The notes beneath the pieces are model-generated. The model had not been told where the DNA came from. It saw only the letters and a program-made list of their open reading frames with translations, and searched no databases. Source: Glandiceps talaboti (lineage: Eukaryota; Hemichordata; Enteropneusta; Spengelidae). Taken from it: DNA of 64,000 bases. The position numbers and the translations under genes are program-made. This document shows, in pieces, positions 56,042 through 64,000 of the stretch (the stretch's first letter is position 1; each line of letters begins with the position of its first letter). The DNA lies in assembly GCF_964340395.1 (NCBI RefSeq), contig NC_135571.1, positions 2,961,611 through 3,025,610 of the forward strand. Direction: 5' to 3'.

Positions 56042-59000
56042 TGTGTGTGTGACATCGTGTCTGATGAGTGAAGAACCAAGGCATCTTCATTTTTCCTGTA
56101 ATATGACAGAATATGACAGACCCCCATGATGCCCATGTGCAAATGTTGCGTACTTTAAATATTTACATAAAACTCAACAGTGTACTCCATTTGCAGTCAT
56201 CCTTTCAATGTTTGTAACAAGTTTCACTTGTGAATGCTTTCCTGTCACTGGTTGTAATCCTGACTGGATATCTTATTTTGCTGACCTAAATCCATGTACA
56301 ATCTGTGAAAAAACACTGATGCATTTGCTCGCGTATGGTAAGCAGGAATGAGACAAGTTTCAATCTAAGACATATAACGTAATTAAGGTCAGTAACTTAT
56401 CAAAGCATAAACACCACAGGAGACAGACAGAATCCCATAACTCTGTTTGGTGATAAGAGTGCTACATGTTAAAACAATTGAGAATGATTGTTAAATTACA
56501 ACTTCCACAGATGTAAAACAAACTAATAAAATCATCACCTGAACAGACATCAGACGCACCCCTGTTGTTTTTGTATCAGTGTTGAGTTGTTGTTTTGTCA
56601 TTGTGTGAAGTCTTTCCTTAGCTCACTTTATTTACACAAATGCACCAGTATTTTTTCACCAGTTGTATTTTGATGTCCTGTGGTACTATTACTTTGACAC
56701 CAAACTTGCAGAGTTTCTTGTTTTGAAATTCATTGTAATGTGCTTGTAAATACTTACTTCTCGTTGTAAACACAATTCCTTGGTATACTGCAGTGCTTCT
56801 TCTGAGTATGGTTCACTAGATGCGGGACCACCAGGTCCAGTACGTGCCATACGGGGACAAGTTATACCTACAAAATATGAGAAAATGTAAACTTTACTTT
56901 TCTCTCCATACTTTCTGAAACATTTCATTTGCTCACCTAAATACCGAGGGTTCGTTTGTGCTCTCATGGAACAATCATCTCCAGAAAATTTCGAGGACAG
57001 AAATATCTGAGTACCCTTCATCTTTCATCTGAATGCACAAGTGAATTTTTTTACAATGTTTGCTTTTTTAATATAAAATTATGTATTATTAACAGAACTG
57101 TGTGAATGCAAGTGTGGGTGCTCAAGACATTGGCATTCATGCTTGTGGTGTGTTCTTCTATGCTTTAGCTCGCTACAAAAGTATGACTGCAGACAACATA
57201 GCAAGAAATTGAGCAATTACTTAGAGTATGTCATGCTAGCATTCATGGAGTTGCCATGGTAACTGCTCAAAATCCAAAGAGGGCTAAAGAGGGCGATGTT
57301 CAAGACAATCACTTTCTATCTGATGTGCATGTGCATGTGCATGTACATTTGTATGTAATACTTGACAAAGACAAGCCCAAGACTGGGTAAAAAAGACTAG
57401 TGTCAAAATACAGTATCATGTTTTCCCATAATATAACACAAGAAAATAAATACTAGTATTGTGTTTAATGTTTGCAGTTGTGAACGCCAAGAAAACACTA
57501 AAATGTCAGCTTGGTTGCTTAAAACTGCAACAACAAATTGTGAATTATACAAGTACTACATGGGGTGGGGTATTCTAAATTCTAAATACATGAACATCAT
57601 CAGTATCTTTCATCAGCATTGGAATATTGTTGCAAAATGGAGTCACAAGAGAGAGAAAAACTTTTCCAACAAATATGGCCGCCATTCAGCCATATTTGAT
57701 TCAAGTGTCATTCATTTGTCTCACATAGTATTTTATCTTTGTGACAGGTTTGGTTGAAATCCATTGGTGCATGCTGGAGATATGAGGGTGAACACATGTA
57801 TGCTAGGATGGAACCCAATGCAATAGCCCCTCTGGGTGGTGCCCGTTGGGCCTAACTACCGAATTCAAGCAAATCTTTCACAAGTTTACTAGCAGGGCTG
57901 ACATTTTACATACCTAGAGAGGGCGCTGTTTGTTTCAAATGGTCTATTTCATTGATACTTACCAGCCAATAGGAATGTGATAAGGCAAGTTTCCTTGGGT
58001 AGGTAGACACGTAGACGAGATCCACTAGCGACGAACTCTACAATTCCTTCACAGCGACCAGCACGTTGTAAAAATGGTAAGAACTGCTTGGCTTTTTGGG
58101 GTTCCTAATGATAGGATACACACACAGCAAGACTTGATTAGTTTTCATGATACCATGTACAAACCAAGATATTGTCTTCAGACAGAAAATATGGACAATA
58201 TACCCTGGTTATTCTACGTCATAACACCCTGTGTCTACATCACTGATATGCCTTTCGGGGGTGTGGCTAACGCTATCAGTTTGAATGGCTATTATAACAA
58301 GCTGAGAGTTATCATAGCTATCACAGTCACATATCAGCACTCTAGACAGACTACCCTCTGTTATCAGAGTTCTCAAACCTTAGCAAAAATACTGAGTATA
58401 TTTGTATTCACCCCTGACAAGTCTGCAACTCTGTGAATAGGAGGATCCTTCTTGCTGTGAAGTCCTTTACCATTCTTGAGAGCTCTGGCTTCTGCTGCCA
58501 GTAATTCATCAAAGTGGGCAGAACGTTGATCATCGTCAGCTCTATATCTTAGTACTGTAACAAATCCTTTACTGACCAGTGCCTCGGCAACATTGCTGTA
58601 CAAATAAATCAAAAGGTGGAAAATCAGCACTGACCACTGTTAAACCCCAATGTTTGCATCCCATGTATAGAAAGGAAAATTTTGCTCAGAAGACTTAAAA
58701 TTAAATCAAATCATGGAAACACTGAGTCACAGCAAGATCAGCCCTGATCGCAGTGACACTCCAATCTTTGAATCTCATGTATTGAGTAAAACTTTCCTCC
58801 TAAGACGTGCAAAGAAAATCAGACTGGCATTATTTCATTATTCCACTATTCAGAACATGTGACCTTGCAGTCCAGCGGGCCTAAAAAATTGTCATAGGTG
58901 CTTGGAAATGTGTATTCTACGTTCTTACATTAGTAATATCTTATAAGAAGAACTATGAGGATATGAGGTCTCTTTTTCAATAGCTCTGCAAGACAAATAT

Positions 59001-62000
59001 TTATTCAAAACAAAAACTGTTTATTCTAGTCCAACATTGGCCTATAACAATTAAGGTAATAGTCTCAAGACTTTTTGAGTTTACTTACATGTTAGATATA
59101 GTTACTGTAGCACATGTTTTCTCTGGGAACCCTTCGTTGGCTGGTTTGATGTAGTCTACAGAAACATTCACTTTCTTACCAATTAACTTCTTACGTAAAA
59201 ACTCACGAGCTTCAAACATGTATGGTATATCATACAATGGACGAATACGACGGTTGTCCTACAGGAATATACAATGAAGTTAAGAACAATAAGACAAACT
59301 GAGAACAGTTTTAATTAACATTAATAATCTAAATAATTAATGCAGAAATTTGAACATATCACTTATCTTTATGCCTTCCCGGTTGACGTCTTGATCCATC
59401 CTCCCTCCCTCCATACATGTTATACATCCACACATGCACATTATCCCTCCCTCCAAAGTCCCTACATCCGATTGTACATGTAAACACGTACACACACAAA
59501 CACACACACACACACACTCATATACATCTGCAGTGTACAAAGCTGCACACATAACCATTTACAAATGCAAACATACTGTTATATACAATATGAATATCCA
59601 TTTAAACTCACTCACAAACATATTAAAACACAAATACACACATGCTCTCCTGCTGTATTCACACATAATGTATGATTCAGTGTGACATGTGTATCTTGCC
59701 CTGACTAATGCAAACATAAAGTATACTGTCATATGTAACTACCAGTGGCATGTCTTAGTATTAAATGTCATGTGATCAGAACTGTCACAGACAATTACAG
59801 TGCACCTTATTTTGTGACTACATCAGTTATTGGTCCAATACCTCAACATTATTATAAGTACAAAAGTTTCTAAATTTGTTGTTGTTCATTTTTCTGTTTC
59901 AATTTTCAATACGGCGTATTCCGGTTATCGAACTTCCGGTTGTTTCGCAGGAAAGTATCGCGAGAGGGCGCACCATATCTGACAAAGTGAGGGCCAGAAT
60001 TTTCGTCATGGCATCTAATAGTATGGCGATGTATGAAGCTGTCAACAAAATGGGCGTAAAGGAACCCCGTGCATTCATAAAAGAGTGGAAAATTACTACT
60101 TCTAAATCTACTAGATATCGCCAGAAATGCTGTCAACCTTGGTCTTGAAACACTAGAAAATGATAATTTTCTGAGAGAACGGAAGAGGAGACGAATAGTG
60201 GATGTCGGGCATCAAAAGATTACTAATCGACAGCGGAAACATTGAAAGTTGGACGGATGACCTTCGAAATATACCTGATGTAGACATGATAAACATATTT
60301 CTTTACCTTACTGGTGTCTGTTGCTGGACAAAAGAACGATTAGAAAATTACAAATCTGACAACAGCTTCCAATCTGATTAAAATCCGATGTAGATGTTGG
60401 CTGATCGTTCATTGCTATTTTACCTTCGTTATTTTGCCTGAATTGACCTTCTTGGTACATGTTTACATTTTTTAGCCTGCCTGATCGCCTCCTCTACGAT
60501 CAGGCTGAAAAATGTAAACATGTACCAAGAAAAATAATATCAGGCAAAATAACGAAGGTAAAATAGCAATGAACGATTAGCCGACATCTACATCGGATTT
60601 TAATCAGATTGAACAGCTTCCAGCTACAGTCATTGCAATATTGAGAGTTCGGTCGACAATTACCAAGCCACATGTTTATATTGTAACTGATGTCGCCGCA
60701 TACTTAGGCCTTTCTTGTTTATTAGAACAGTGGTGTAGCACCACGGGTGAAATCATAAAACTTTGTCCGGAAAAAAACATTTCATGTACTGGTTATAAGT
60801 TGGCATAAACATATGTGTATTGATATACTCAACTTTACTATCACACTTTGGTTAGCTTGCTATTCTTCATTCAGGACCATCAGTGTATAAAAAAAACCCA
60901 TTGAAGTCGGCAACGAATCATAAATATTGTTATTGTGATTGATGTACCACACCGCCCACCCCTTCAATGAATTGGCCTTCCATGTAACGTTTACGTGGTT
61001 CACTCATCATACCATGTCTTATACCGATCTGATTAAAATCCGATGTAGATGTCGGCTAATCGTTCATTGCTATTTTACCTTCGTTATTTTGCCTGAATTG
61101 ACCTTCGTGGTACATGTTTACGTTTTTGTCCTGATCGGTAGAGGAGGCGATCAAACATGTACCACGCAGGTCAATTCACGCACAATAACGAAAGTAAAAT
61201 AGCAATGAACGATTAGCCGACATCTACATCGGATTTTAATCAGATTGGTTTTATACAAGCTGCAATAACTGTAGCGTATATTGTGATTTTGAAGGTTCTT
61301 TCCTCTGTTTTTGTACCTTTTTCCGTTCCGATGTTTGACTGGAAGCAATCACTACAATTTCTCCAACGGTAACGCAAATGGACGAGGTCACACTGAAAAC
61401 GTGAGTGAGATGTCAGTGTACTACCCGTTTCAAAATGTTGCTACTTTTGGGTTTTCCTCACGTTCGAATTGCAGAGCCAAACTTACGCGAAATATTAGGA
61501 GAACGAGAGGTTAATTTGCTATTTCGTTATTTGATGGGCGATAATGCAATATTATAGCGTAAAGTTACGGGGAATGACAGACAATCTTTAGTCAGTGGTT
61601 ACGATGCCTATAGACTCTATGCTTTGCAACAATGCTCTACAATTTCTGGCCCTCACTTCCGGTTCTAAAACAGCACCCCTAGTGGCCAAACAATCATATC
61701 TTTTATCTTTTCGGGGCTTTTTCGATAACCGGAATACGGCGTATTGTTTATTTTTTCTGTTTAAACATTACTGGGACAAGCCATTAGCCAAGCAAGTGGA
61801 CTTGTTATCAAAGAGTACCAATATTTACACATGTGATGATGGGCTCTTACATAACACAAGTAAACAGCTGTAAAACCTCTATTCGGCCGTCTGCATGGAC
61901 TGCAATTGAGGCAAACCCTATCTCCGTCTTATATCAGTTGTTATCAATTTATTAGGCTATTATAAGTAACGCTACAAACAGCTTTAGAGATGCAAACAAC

Positions 62001-63650
62001 TTTTATGACACCCGTTTTCGCCAGGCAAGCCCGCGGGTTTGTTGCACTTGGACCGCTAATGGTTTGTGACTGTCATGATTTGTTGCTGTTCAATTTTCTG
62101 TTTACCTTAATTGGTGACTCGTCTTCCTTTCCAGGCATTGCTAGCTTAGGTGGTCTAATACTGGACAGTGTTATCTTACGGAATTCACCACTGCTGGTTT
62201 TAATCACCATAGCATCAGCATTCACCACTTCTACGACCTAAAAAAAAACCACAAAAACATTCAGAACATAGTTAGCTGAGGAGGCAGGAAAAAGTCAGAA
62301 CGGGAAAGATAAAATTGTTGTATGTGTCTACATTTGTATATCTTGCAGAGGATGATTTATGTACATTGTAATACAATTGCCACATGTGTCTGTCTTTTTG
62401 TTGTTTGCTAGCTTCAGCATAACACACAAAGCGTACCTGTTACAACTTACTTAACATGTAATTTATATGTGTCTATCTCCCTCCAGCCACAAAGTTTACT
62501 TTTCTCATCTCTCACAATGTCACAATACGGCATGTTTTCTCACAAAAAGTAAAACATTGCAAAAAAAAAAGTACTAGTATTGTGTTTTACTGTATGCAGT
62601 TGTGAACGCCAAGAAAACACTAAAATGTCAGCTTGGTTGCTTAAAACTGCAAGAAATACACACAAAACAGCTACAACTTGACCTAAACTCGTAACCTTCC
62701 AGTGGGCTTTTCATCCTGGCCATTTCATATAATAATTGTGTTACACAACTTGCCAGCATAGATTTTATCCGAGACATTTCATATAATAATTGTGTTACAC
62801 ACCTTTCCATCATAGATTTTATCCTGGCCATTCATATAATAATTTTGTTACGAATACCTTTTCACTGTAGTTTTTATCTTGGCCATTTCATAAAATAATT
62901 GCATTACACACCTTGCCAGCATTGATTTTATCCTGGCAATTTCATATAATAATTGTGTTACACAAACCTTTCCGGTGTAGTTTTTATCTTGAATATCTAT
63001 GGTAGGTGTACTGGCTGTGTAGTCCTTCCAGATTCTTAGTCTTTTGTCCTTGGCAAATCTGCTCATCAAAAAAGAGAAAATTTAGTCAGATTTGGAGATT
63101 CCCACCTCACCAAGCTCTCCCTCAGGCAAGGAAGTTGTTTTCAAAGGTTACAATGAGAATCTATCAAAAACATTAAACAGGATTAGGGTTATTGATAATG
63201 TTCTAACAAGACCTCATTAAATACTTCATTTAGCCAATGAGAATGTACCTTACTGTGGTTCATTTGGACAGTTCATGCAATCTTCCAAAGTTAACTGTAA
63301 TATGGGATTTAATTGGCTATGCATACATGCGAGATTTATGAGAATTGGTCAAATGTAGGGACAGCGACCAAGAGAAAAACATGACATATAAACTAACAGT
63401 AATACAAAACAAAAACAAAGATAGTCGATCAAACCGAACAACTTGCTGACTACACATGATTTAATGAAATTGCTGCAACACTTTGTTAATTAAAAGTTTC
63501 CAACATCAGAAAGGTTGTTATCAGAGATCAATCGAGCGCTTACTTTTCTGCTGCCCTCAACTTTTCACGCCCTTGGGTGACAAGTACCATACTCCAATCA
63601 ATACATCTAGCAAAACCTTCACGGACTAACAACTCAGCAATATTACCATT
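50551..63650 (-). CDS. SND1: SND1 (Tudor-SN / p100), 3' part of gene, 13 exons in window
   Basis: Staphylococcal nuclease domain-containing protein 1, a cytoplasmic and nuclear RNA-binding scaffold. Known roles of the family are in RISC, stress granules, splicing and transcriptional co-activation. Joined exons give 1872 nt: 623 residues plus stop, against 910 residues for the human protein, so about 290 N-terminal residues (SN1 and most of SN2) lie beyond the window. Fragment layout: end of SN2 (1-45), SN3 (about 50-205), SN4 (about 236-372), Tudor (about 440-490), C-terminal half of SN5 (to 602), C-terminal tail. Diagnostic stretches are [55 protein letters not shown] and [10 protein letters not shown]. 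The Tudor aromatic cage residues (AKF, NWY, YIDYGN) are present. Every junction is GT-AG and phase-consistent, with no internal stop, so the gene looks intact. Intron 3 (2847 bp) is the longest. Identity is from remembered family sequences, not a search. Confidence 0.97.
51079..51415. mobile_element. TIR element family J, copy 2 (SND1 intron 12)
   Basis: The left end CGGTTCAGCGGCTCTGTTTG and the right end, complemented CTGTTCAGCGGTGCTTTTTG, form inverted repeats. Inverted relative to the copy at 33653. No coding capacity; exact limits uncertain by a few bases. Confidence 0.65.
51704..51952 (-). CDS. SND1: SND1 exon 12 of window (SN5 C-terminal half)
   Basis: 249 nt, 83 codons, from [15 protein letters not shown] through [10 protein letters not shown] and [17 protein letters not shown] to EVARKAR. 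The donor is AGG|GTGAGT. Its acceptor tract (TTCTTCTTTCCAG) belongs to a repeat unit that recurs twice further into intron 11. Confidence 0.96.
51953..52250 (-). repeat. three related repeat units in intron 11, first abutting exon 12
   Basis: Units of about 60 bp start near 51953, 52083 and 52190. On the plus strand each reads GGAAAGAAGAA..., then TTAT(G/A)CCATAGAGG or a variant, then a CAATGCCA-type end. In gene sense the first supplies the polypyrimidine tract of the exon 12 acceptor. A related unit occurs outside the gene at about 33595-33647, so this is a dispersed repeat. Confidence 0.6.
52382..52489 (-). CDS. SND1: SND1 exon 11 of window (Tudor-SN5 linker)
   Basis: 108 nt, 36 codons: [20 protein letters not shown], then [16 protein letters not shown]. 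It aligns with the SND1 'LPAQATEYAFAFIQVPQD' segment. The acceptor is TTTCAG and the donor GTAAGT. Confidence 0.95.
52631..53212. mobile_element. long palindromic MITE (family A) in intron 10, with nested insert
   Basis: The left arm carries CCTGTTACAAAC and GGCACAGCAT; the right arm, their complement. The ends are decayed. The right arm is interrupted from about 52881 to 53117 by unrelated sequence starting GCGAAGCGGAGCGGCC. Confidence 0.7.
52881..53117. mobile_element. unidentified ~235-bp insertion inside a MITE
   Basis: The sequence departs from the family A consensus after ...GAAATGTAA and the consensus resumes at TACAAGTCT. The insert is GC-richer than its surroundings (AGCGAAGCGGAGCGGCC at the left, CTGCGCGAGC near the right) and contains a duplicated block (ATATACTATGC at about 52940 and 53005). 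No clear inverted ends. The open frame through it is not credited as a gene. Confidence 0.5.
53756..53946 (-). CDS. SND1: SND1 exon 10 of window (Tudor domain)
   Basis: 191 nt encoding [14 protein letters not shown], then [18 protein letters not shown] and HVLYIDYGN. This is the Tudor core that in SND1 binds symmetric dimethyl-arginine; the cage aromatics in AKF, WY and YIDY are all present. The acceptor is CTCGTAAAG and the donor GTAAGT-like (AAT|GTAAG). Confidence 0.97.
54022..54345. repeat. ~62-bp minisatellite, five units, SND1 intron 9
   Basis: Five units built around AACACCAAAGTAAAGCGTTT, starting at 54032, 54090, 54152, 54221 and 54283. Spacing is 58, 62, 69 and 62; the long interval carries a 7-bp ATCAAGT insertion that recurs at the array end. 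No exon similarity seen. Confidence 0.9.
54596..54810. repeat. ~78-bp tandem repeat, about 2.6 units, SND1 intron 9
   Basis: CAAGTTCTG anchors at 54596, 54677 and 54753 are each followed by a TTGCATGTCTCCTGTTGTAT-type tract and a CTGTTTGTCACAAG end. The CCCTGTTTGT(A/C)ACAAG stretch is shared with the long palindromic MITE family, so the array may have arisen from a MITE end. Confidence 0.75.
54855..54987 (-). CDS. SND1: SND1 exon 9 of window (SN5a, Tudor-SN5 start)
   Basis: 133 nt encoding [20 protein letters not shown] and then [20 protein letters not shown]. This is the first half of the SN5 domain that is split by the Tudor domain in this family. The acceptor is AATTCCAG and the donor GTAAGT; one base is left for a Gly codon. 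Confidence 0.95.
55108..55434 (-). repeat. degenerate minisatellite containing copies of the exon 8 donor
   Basis: Pyrimidine-rich (plus strand) array in intron 8. Sequences matching the exon 8 end and donor recur at about 55111-55132, 55168-55192, 55238-55255, 55292-55320 and 55331-55350; the real one is at 55405-55434. The copy at 55292-55320 is identical to the real junction over 20 nt. The interval 55351-55390 is very G-rich in transcript sense. Confidence 0.75.
55417..55605 (-). CDS. SND1: SND1 exon 8 of window (SN4 C-terminal part)
   Basis: 189 nt, 63 codons in phase 0, from [18 protein letters not shown] through HFTAERSPY to AKKKKLK. The donor is AAACTCAAA|GTGAGTGTTTC. An identical copy of this junction lies 113 nt into the intron. 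Confidence 0.97.
55760..55868 (+). repeat. ~105-bp repeat G, copy 1 (SND1 intron 7)
   Basis: Roughly 90% identical to 63893-64000: TTTGCCCAATCACATTGAAC, GATAAGCATTGCTATTCTT and AACAGGCTTCTAATGAAAA. No inverted ends noticed. Confidence 0.85.
55995..56051 (+). repeat. (TG)n microsatellite, SND1 intron 7
   Basis: About 27 TG dinucleotides with two TTTG breaks. Confidence 0.95.
56299..56665. mobile_element. TA-flanked MITE family B, copy 3 (SND1 intron 7)
   Basis: 367 bp between TA at 56297-56298 and TA at 56666-56667. The ends are CAATCTGTGAAAAAACACTG and, complemented, CAACTGGTGAAAAAATACTG. It ends about 90 bp before exon 7. No coding capacity. Confidence 0.85.
56758..56867 (-). CDS. SND1: SND1 exon 7 of window (SN4)
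   Basis: 110 nt encoding [12 protein letters not shown], then [16 protein letters not shown]. It matches the SND1 'GIECPRGAR...FSEEATLFTKELVLQRE' region. The acceptor is TTTTGTAG and the donor GTAAGT. Confidence 0.97.
57451..57530 (+). repeat. ~80-bp repeat H, copy 1 (SND1 intron 6)
   Basis: Nearly identical to 62572-62652 from TACTAGTATTGTGTTT to TTAAAACTGCAA. The inner ends TTGCAGTT and AACTGCAA are inverted, as in a tiny MITE. Confidence 0.8.
57963..58104 (-). CDS. SND1: SND1 exon 6 of window (start of SN4)
   Basis: 142 nt starting [17 protein letters not shown] and ending [13 protein letters not shown] plus one base. The acceptor is CATTAG and the donor GTAAGT. The single G at 57963 joins GT of exon 7 to give Gly. 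Confidence 0.97.
58412..58595 (-). CDS. SND1: SND1 exon 5 of window (SN3 end, linker)
   Basis: 184 nt reading [48 protein letters not shown] and IHRVADLSG. These are among the most conserved SND1 blocks. The donor is GGG|GTGAAT and the exon ends in phase 0. Confidence 0.97.
59089..59258 (-). CDS. SND1: SND1 exon 4 of window (SN3)
   Basis: 170 nt starting [20 protein letters not shown], then [20 protein letters not shown] and [10 protein letters not shown]. The donor is GTAAGT. It ends with AT of a split codon completed by C of the next exon (Ile), as in the vertebrate 'INIAEAL' context. Confidence 0.97.
59489..59518 (+). repeat. (CA)n microsatellite, SND1 intron 3
   Basis: Short CA tract with one AAC break. 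Confidence 0.9.
60370..60611. mobile_element. foldback element, copy 1, with 9-bp target duplication
   Basis: 242 bp that fold back almost completely: the left arm begins CAATCTGATTAAAATCCG and the right arm ends with its complement. The loop is around 60480-60510. It is flanked by the direct repeat AACAGCTTC at 60361-60369 and 60612-60620. A 9-bp target duplication is typical of Mutator-like elements. No coding capacity. Confidence 0.85.
61025..61247. mobile_element. foldback element, copy 2, with 9-bp target duplication
   Basis: 223 bp, same family as the element at 60370, with arms that differ by a few bases. The flanking 9-mers are GTCTTATAC (61016-61024) and GTTTTATAC (61248-61256), one mismatch. 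The independent target sites of the two copies show that both arrived by insertion. Confidence 0.85.
62106..62237 (-). CDS. SND1: SND1 exon 3 of window (start of SN3)
   Basis: 132 nt, 44 codons in phase 0, from [13 protein letters not shown] to DESPIK, with the SND1 hallmark LSSIRPP. The acceptor follows a long T run (TTTTTTTTTTAG) and the donor is GTAAAC. Confidence 0.96.
62572..62652 (+). repeat. ~80-bp repeat H, copy 2 (SND1 intron 2)
   Basis: Partner of 57451-57530; lies just beyond the junction-derived minisatellite of intron 2. Confidence 0.8.
62696..62996 (-). repeat. ~55-bp minisatellite built on the SND1 exon 2 / intron 2 junction
   Basis: Six head-to-tail units, including the real one. 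Each has the exon-end sequence (AGATAAAAACTACACCGGAAAG in the real copy, with variants) directly followed by a donor-like GT and then an AATTATTATATGAAAT tract. Unit junctions are at 62968 (real), 62912, 62858, 62803, 62749 and 62696; spacing is 53-56 bp. GT is kept in all but the unit at 62749, where it is TT. Confidence 0.85.
62968..63058 (-). CDS. SND1: SND1 exon 2 of window (SN2-SN3 linker)
   Basis: 91 nt encoding [20 protein letters not shown] and ending in KNYTGK. The acceptor is taken as GATGAGCAG|A because it keeps the frame (AE-K-FAKD) without insertion; GATGAG|CAGA would insert one codon. The donor is GTTTGT at 62966-62967, a weaker site than the family of near-copies lying just downstream in the intron. 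Confidence 0.93.
63544..63650 (-). CDS. SND1: SND1 exon 1 of window (end of SN2)
   Basis: 107 nt encoding [20 protein letters not shown] and onward, then LRAAE plus two bases of a split codon. The acceptor is TTTTTACAG before 63650 and the donor GTAAGC after 63544. It matches the SN2 C-terminal 'EGFARCVDWS' block of SND1. It ends in phase 2 and joins the A at 63058 to make Lys. Confidence 0.95.
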
Positions 63651-63892
63651 CTGTAAAAATACAAATACATCATTCATTTCTAGTCATATAGATATATACT
63701 GGGTTTACTCTCGCTACTACATGTTAGACTAGAGGCTTATATGTGGCTTTGAATCTGGAGATATCCTTAGTCTGTCTAGAGGACTGAGAAGTCATGGACC
63801 AAAAATTGTTCATGCAAATAAGTAAACCCCAAACTGTAAGAATGACAGTGTGTATGTATACTAATCTAGAGGCTATCAGAGGCTTGGAATCT

Positions 63893-64000
63893 GAAACACA
63901 ACAGGATTCTTTGCCCAATCACATTGAACACTGATAAGCATTGCTATTCTTACACAGTGCAGTAAAAACAGGCTTCTAATGAAAATATCACATGGACTTG
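63893..64000 (+). repeat. ~105-bp repeat G, copy 2 (window edge)
   Basis: Second copy of the 55760 repeat, in the SND1 intron upstream of the first exon in this window; it may continue past the edge. Confidence 0.85.

Larger units (their letters stand above)
59909..61750. mobile_element. 1.84-kb TIR element in SND1 intron 3, decayed
   Basis: Inverted ends sharing CGTATTCCGGTTATCGAA lie at about 59909-59935 and 61725-61750. A second inverted pair around GTGAGGGCCAGAA (about 59988 and about 61655) gives terminal inverted repeats of roughly 90 bp with mismatches. The interior has a plus-strand open frame at 59876-60148 and a further open stretch about 60230-60370 ([12 protein letters not shown]...YKS). 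That stretch vaguely recalls a motif of transposon proteins with SWIM/YqaJ domains, but the frame is broken by stops, shifts and an insertion. The target-site duplication is unclear because the flanks are T-rich. Two foldback elements are nested in it. Confidence 0.55.

Noticed and set aside
57461-57757. 98-codon plus-strand frame as a gene
   Set aside because: Begins in dispersed repeat H within SND1 intron 6; no known motif.
58074-58436. 120-codon plus-strand frame as a gene
   Set aside because: Antisense across SND1 intron 5 and parts of exons 5 and 6; the minus-strand reading is the conserved one.
50551-63650. SND1 as a pseudogene because of the repeat-filled introns
   Set aside because: All 13 exons keep frame, consensus splice sites and conserved motifs, including the Tudor cage.

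Overview
The window is eukaryotic (metazoan) nuclear DNA. It is AT-rich, has spliced genes with long introns, and is very dense in microsatellites, minisatellites and short non-autonomous transposons. One gene is certain: the 3' two-thirds of SND1 (Tudor-SN, p100), on the minus strand from 63650 down to 50551. I placed 13 coding exons, all with GT-AG borders and consistent phases. They encode 623 residues that I could align to vertebrate SND1 from memory almost without gaps. The exons for roughly the first 290 residues lie beyond the right edge. The strong likeness to vertebrate SND1 and the repeat content suggest a marine invertebrate, possibly a deuterostome, but I cannot name the species.

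Layout. 1-25 kb: no recognisable gene; simple repeats, palindromic TA-flanked MITEs, a ~120-bp tandem array at 18.2-18.7 kb, and one half (7.9-8.3 kb) of a ~400-bp, about 98% identical duplication whose partner is at 32.8-33.2 kb. 25.2-25.9 kb: a candidate minus-strand first exon encoding a signal peptide, with a phase-1 donor, plus a perfect X-box. 26-47 kb: repeats, hairpins, SINE-like tRNA-derived pieces, large trinucleotide mosaics and no recognised protein. 47.4-47.6 kb: a candidate minus-strand 5' exon with a YY1-type element and a consensus donor. 48.4-50.5 kb: probable SND1 3' UTR. 50.5-64 kb: SND1.

The most unusual part is inside SND1. Tandem repeats there appear to have grown out of exon-intron junctions. 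The exon 2 donor is present in six copies and the exon 8 donor in several, so real splice sites sit beside arrays of decoys; a dispersed repeat abuts the exon 12 acceptor. Intron 3 holds a 1.84-kb element with inverted ends, itself carrying two foldback elements, each with a clear 9-bp target-site duplication. Exon numbers here count only those in the window, 5' to 3' along the gene.
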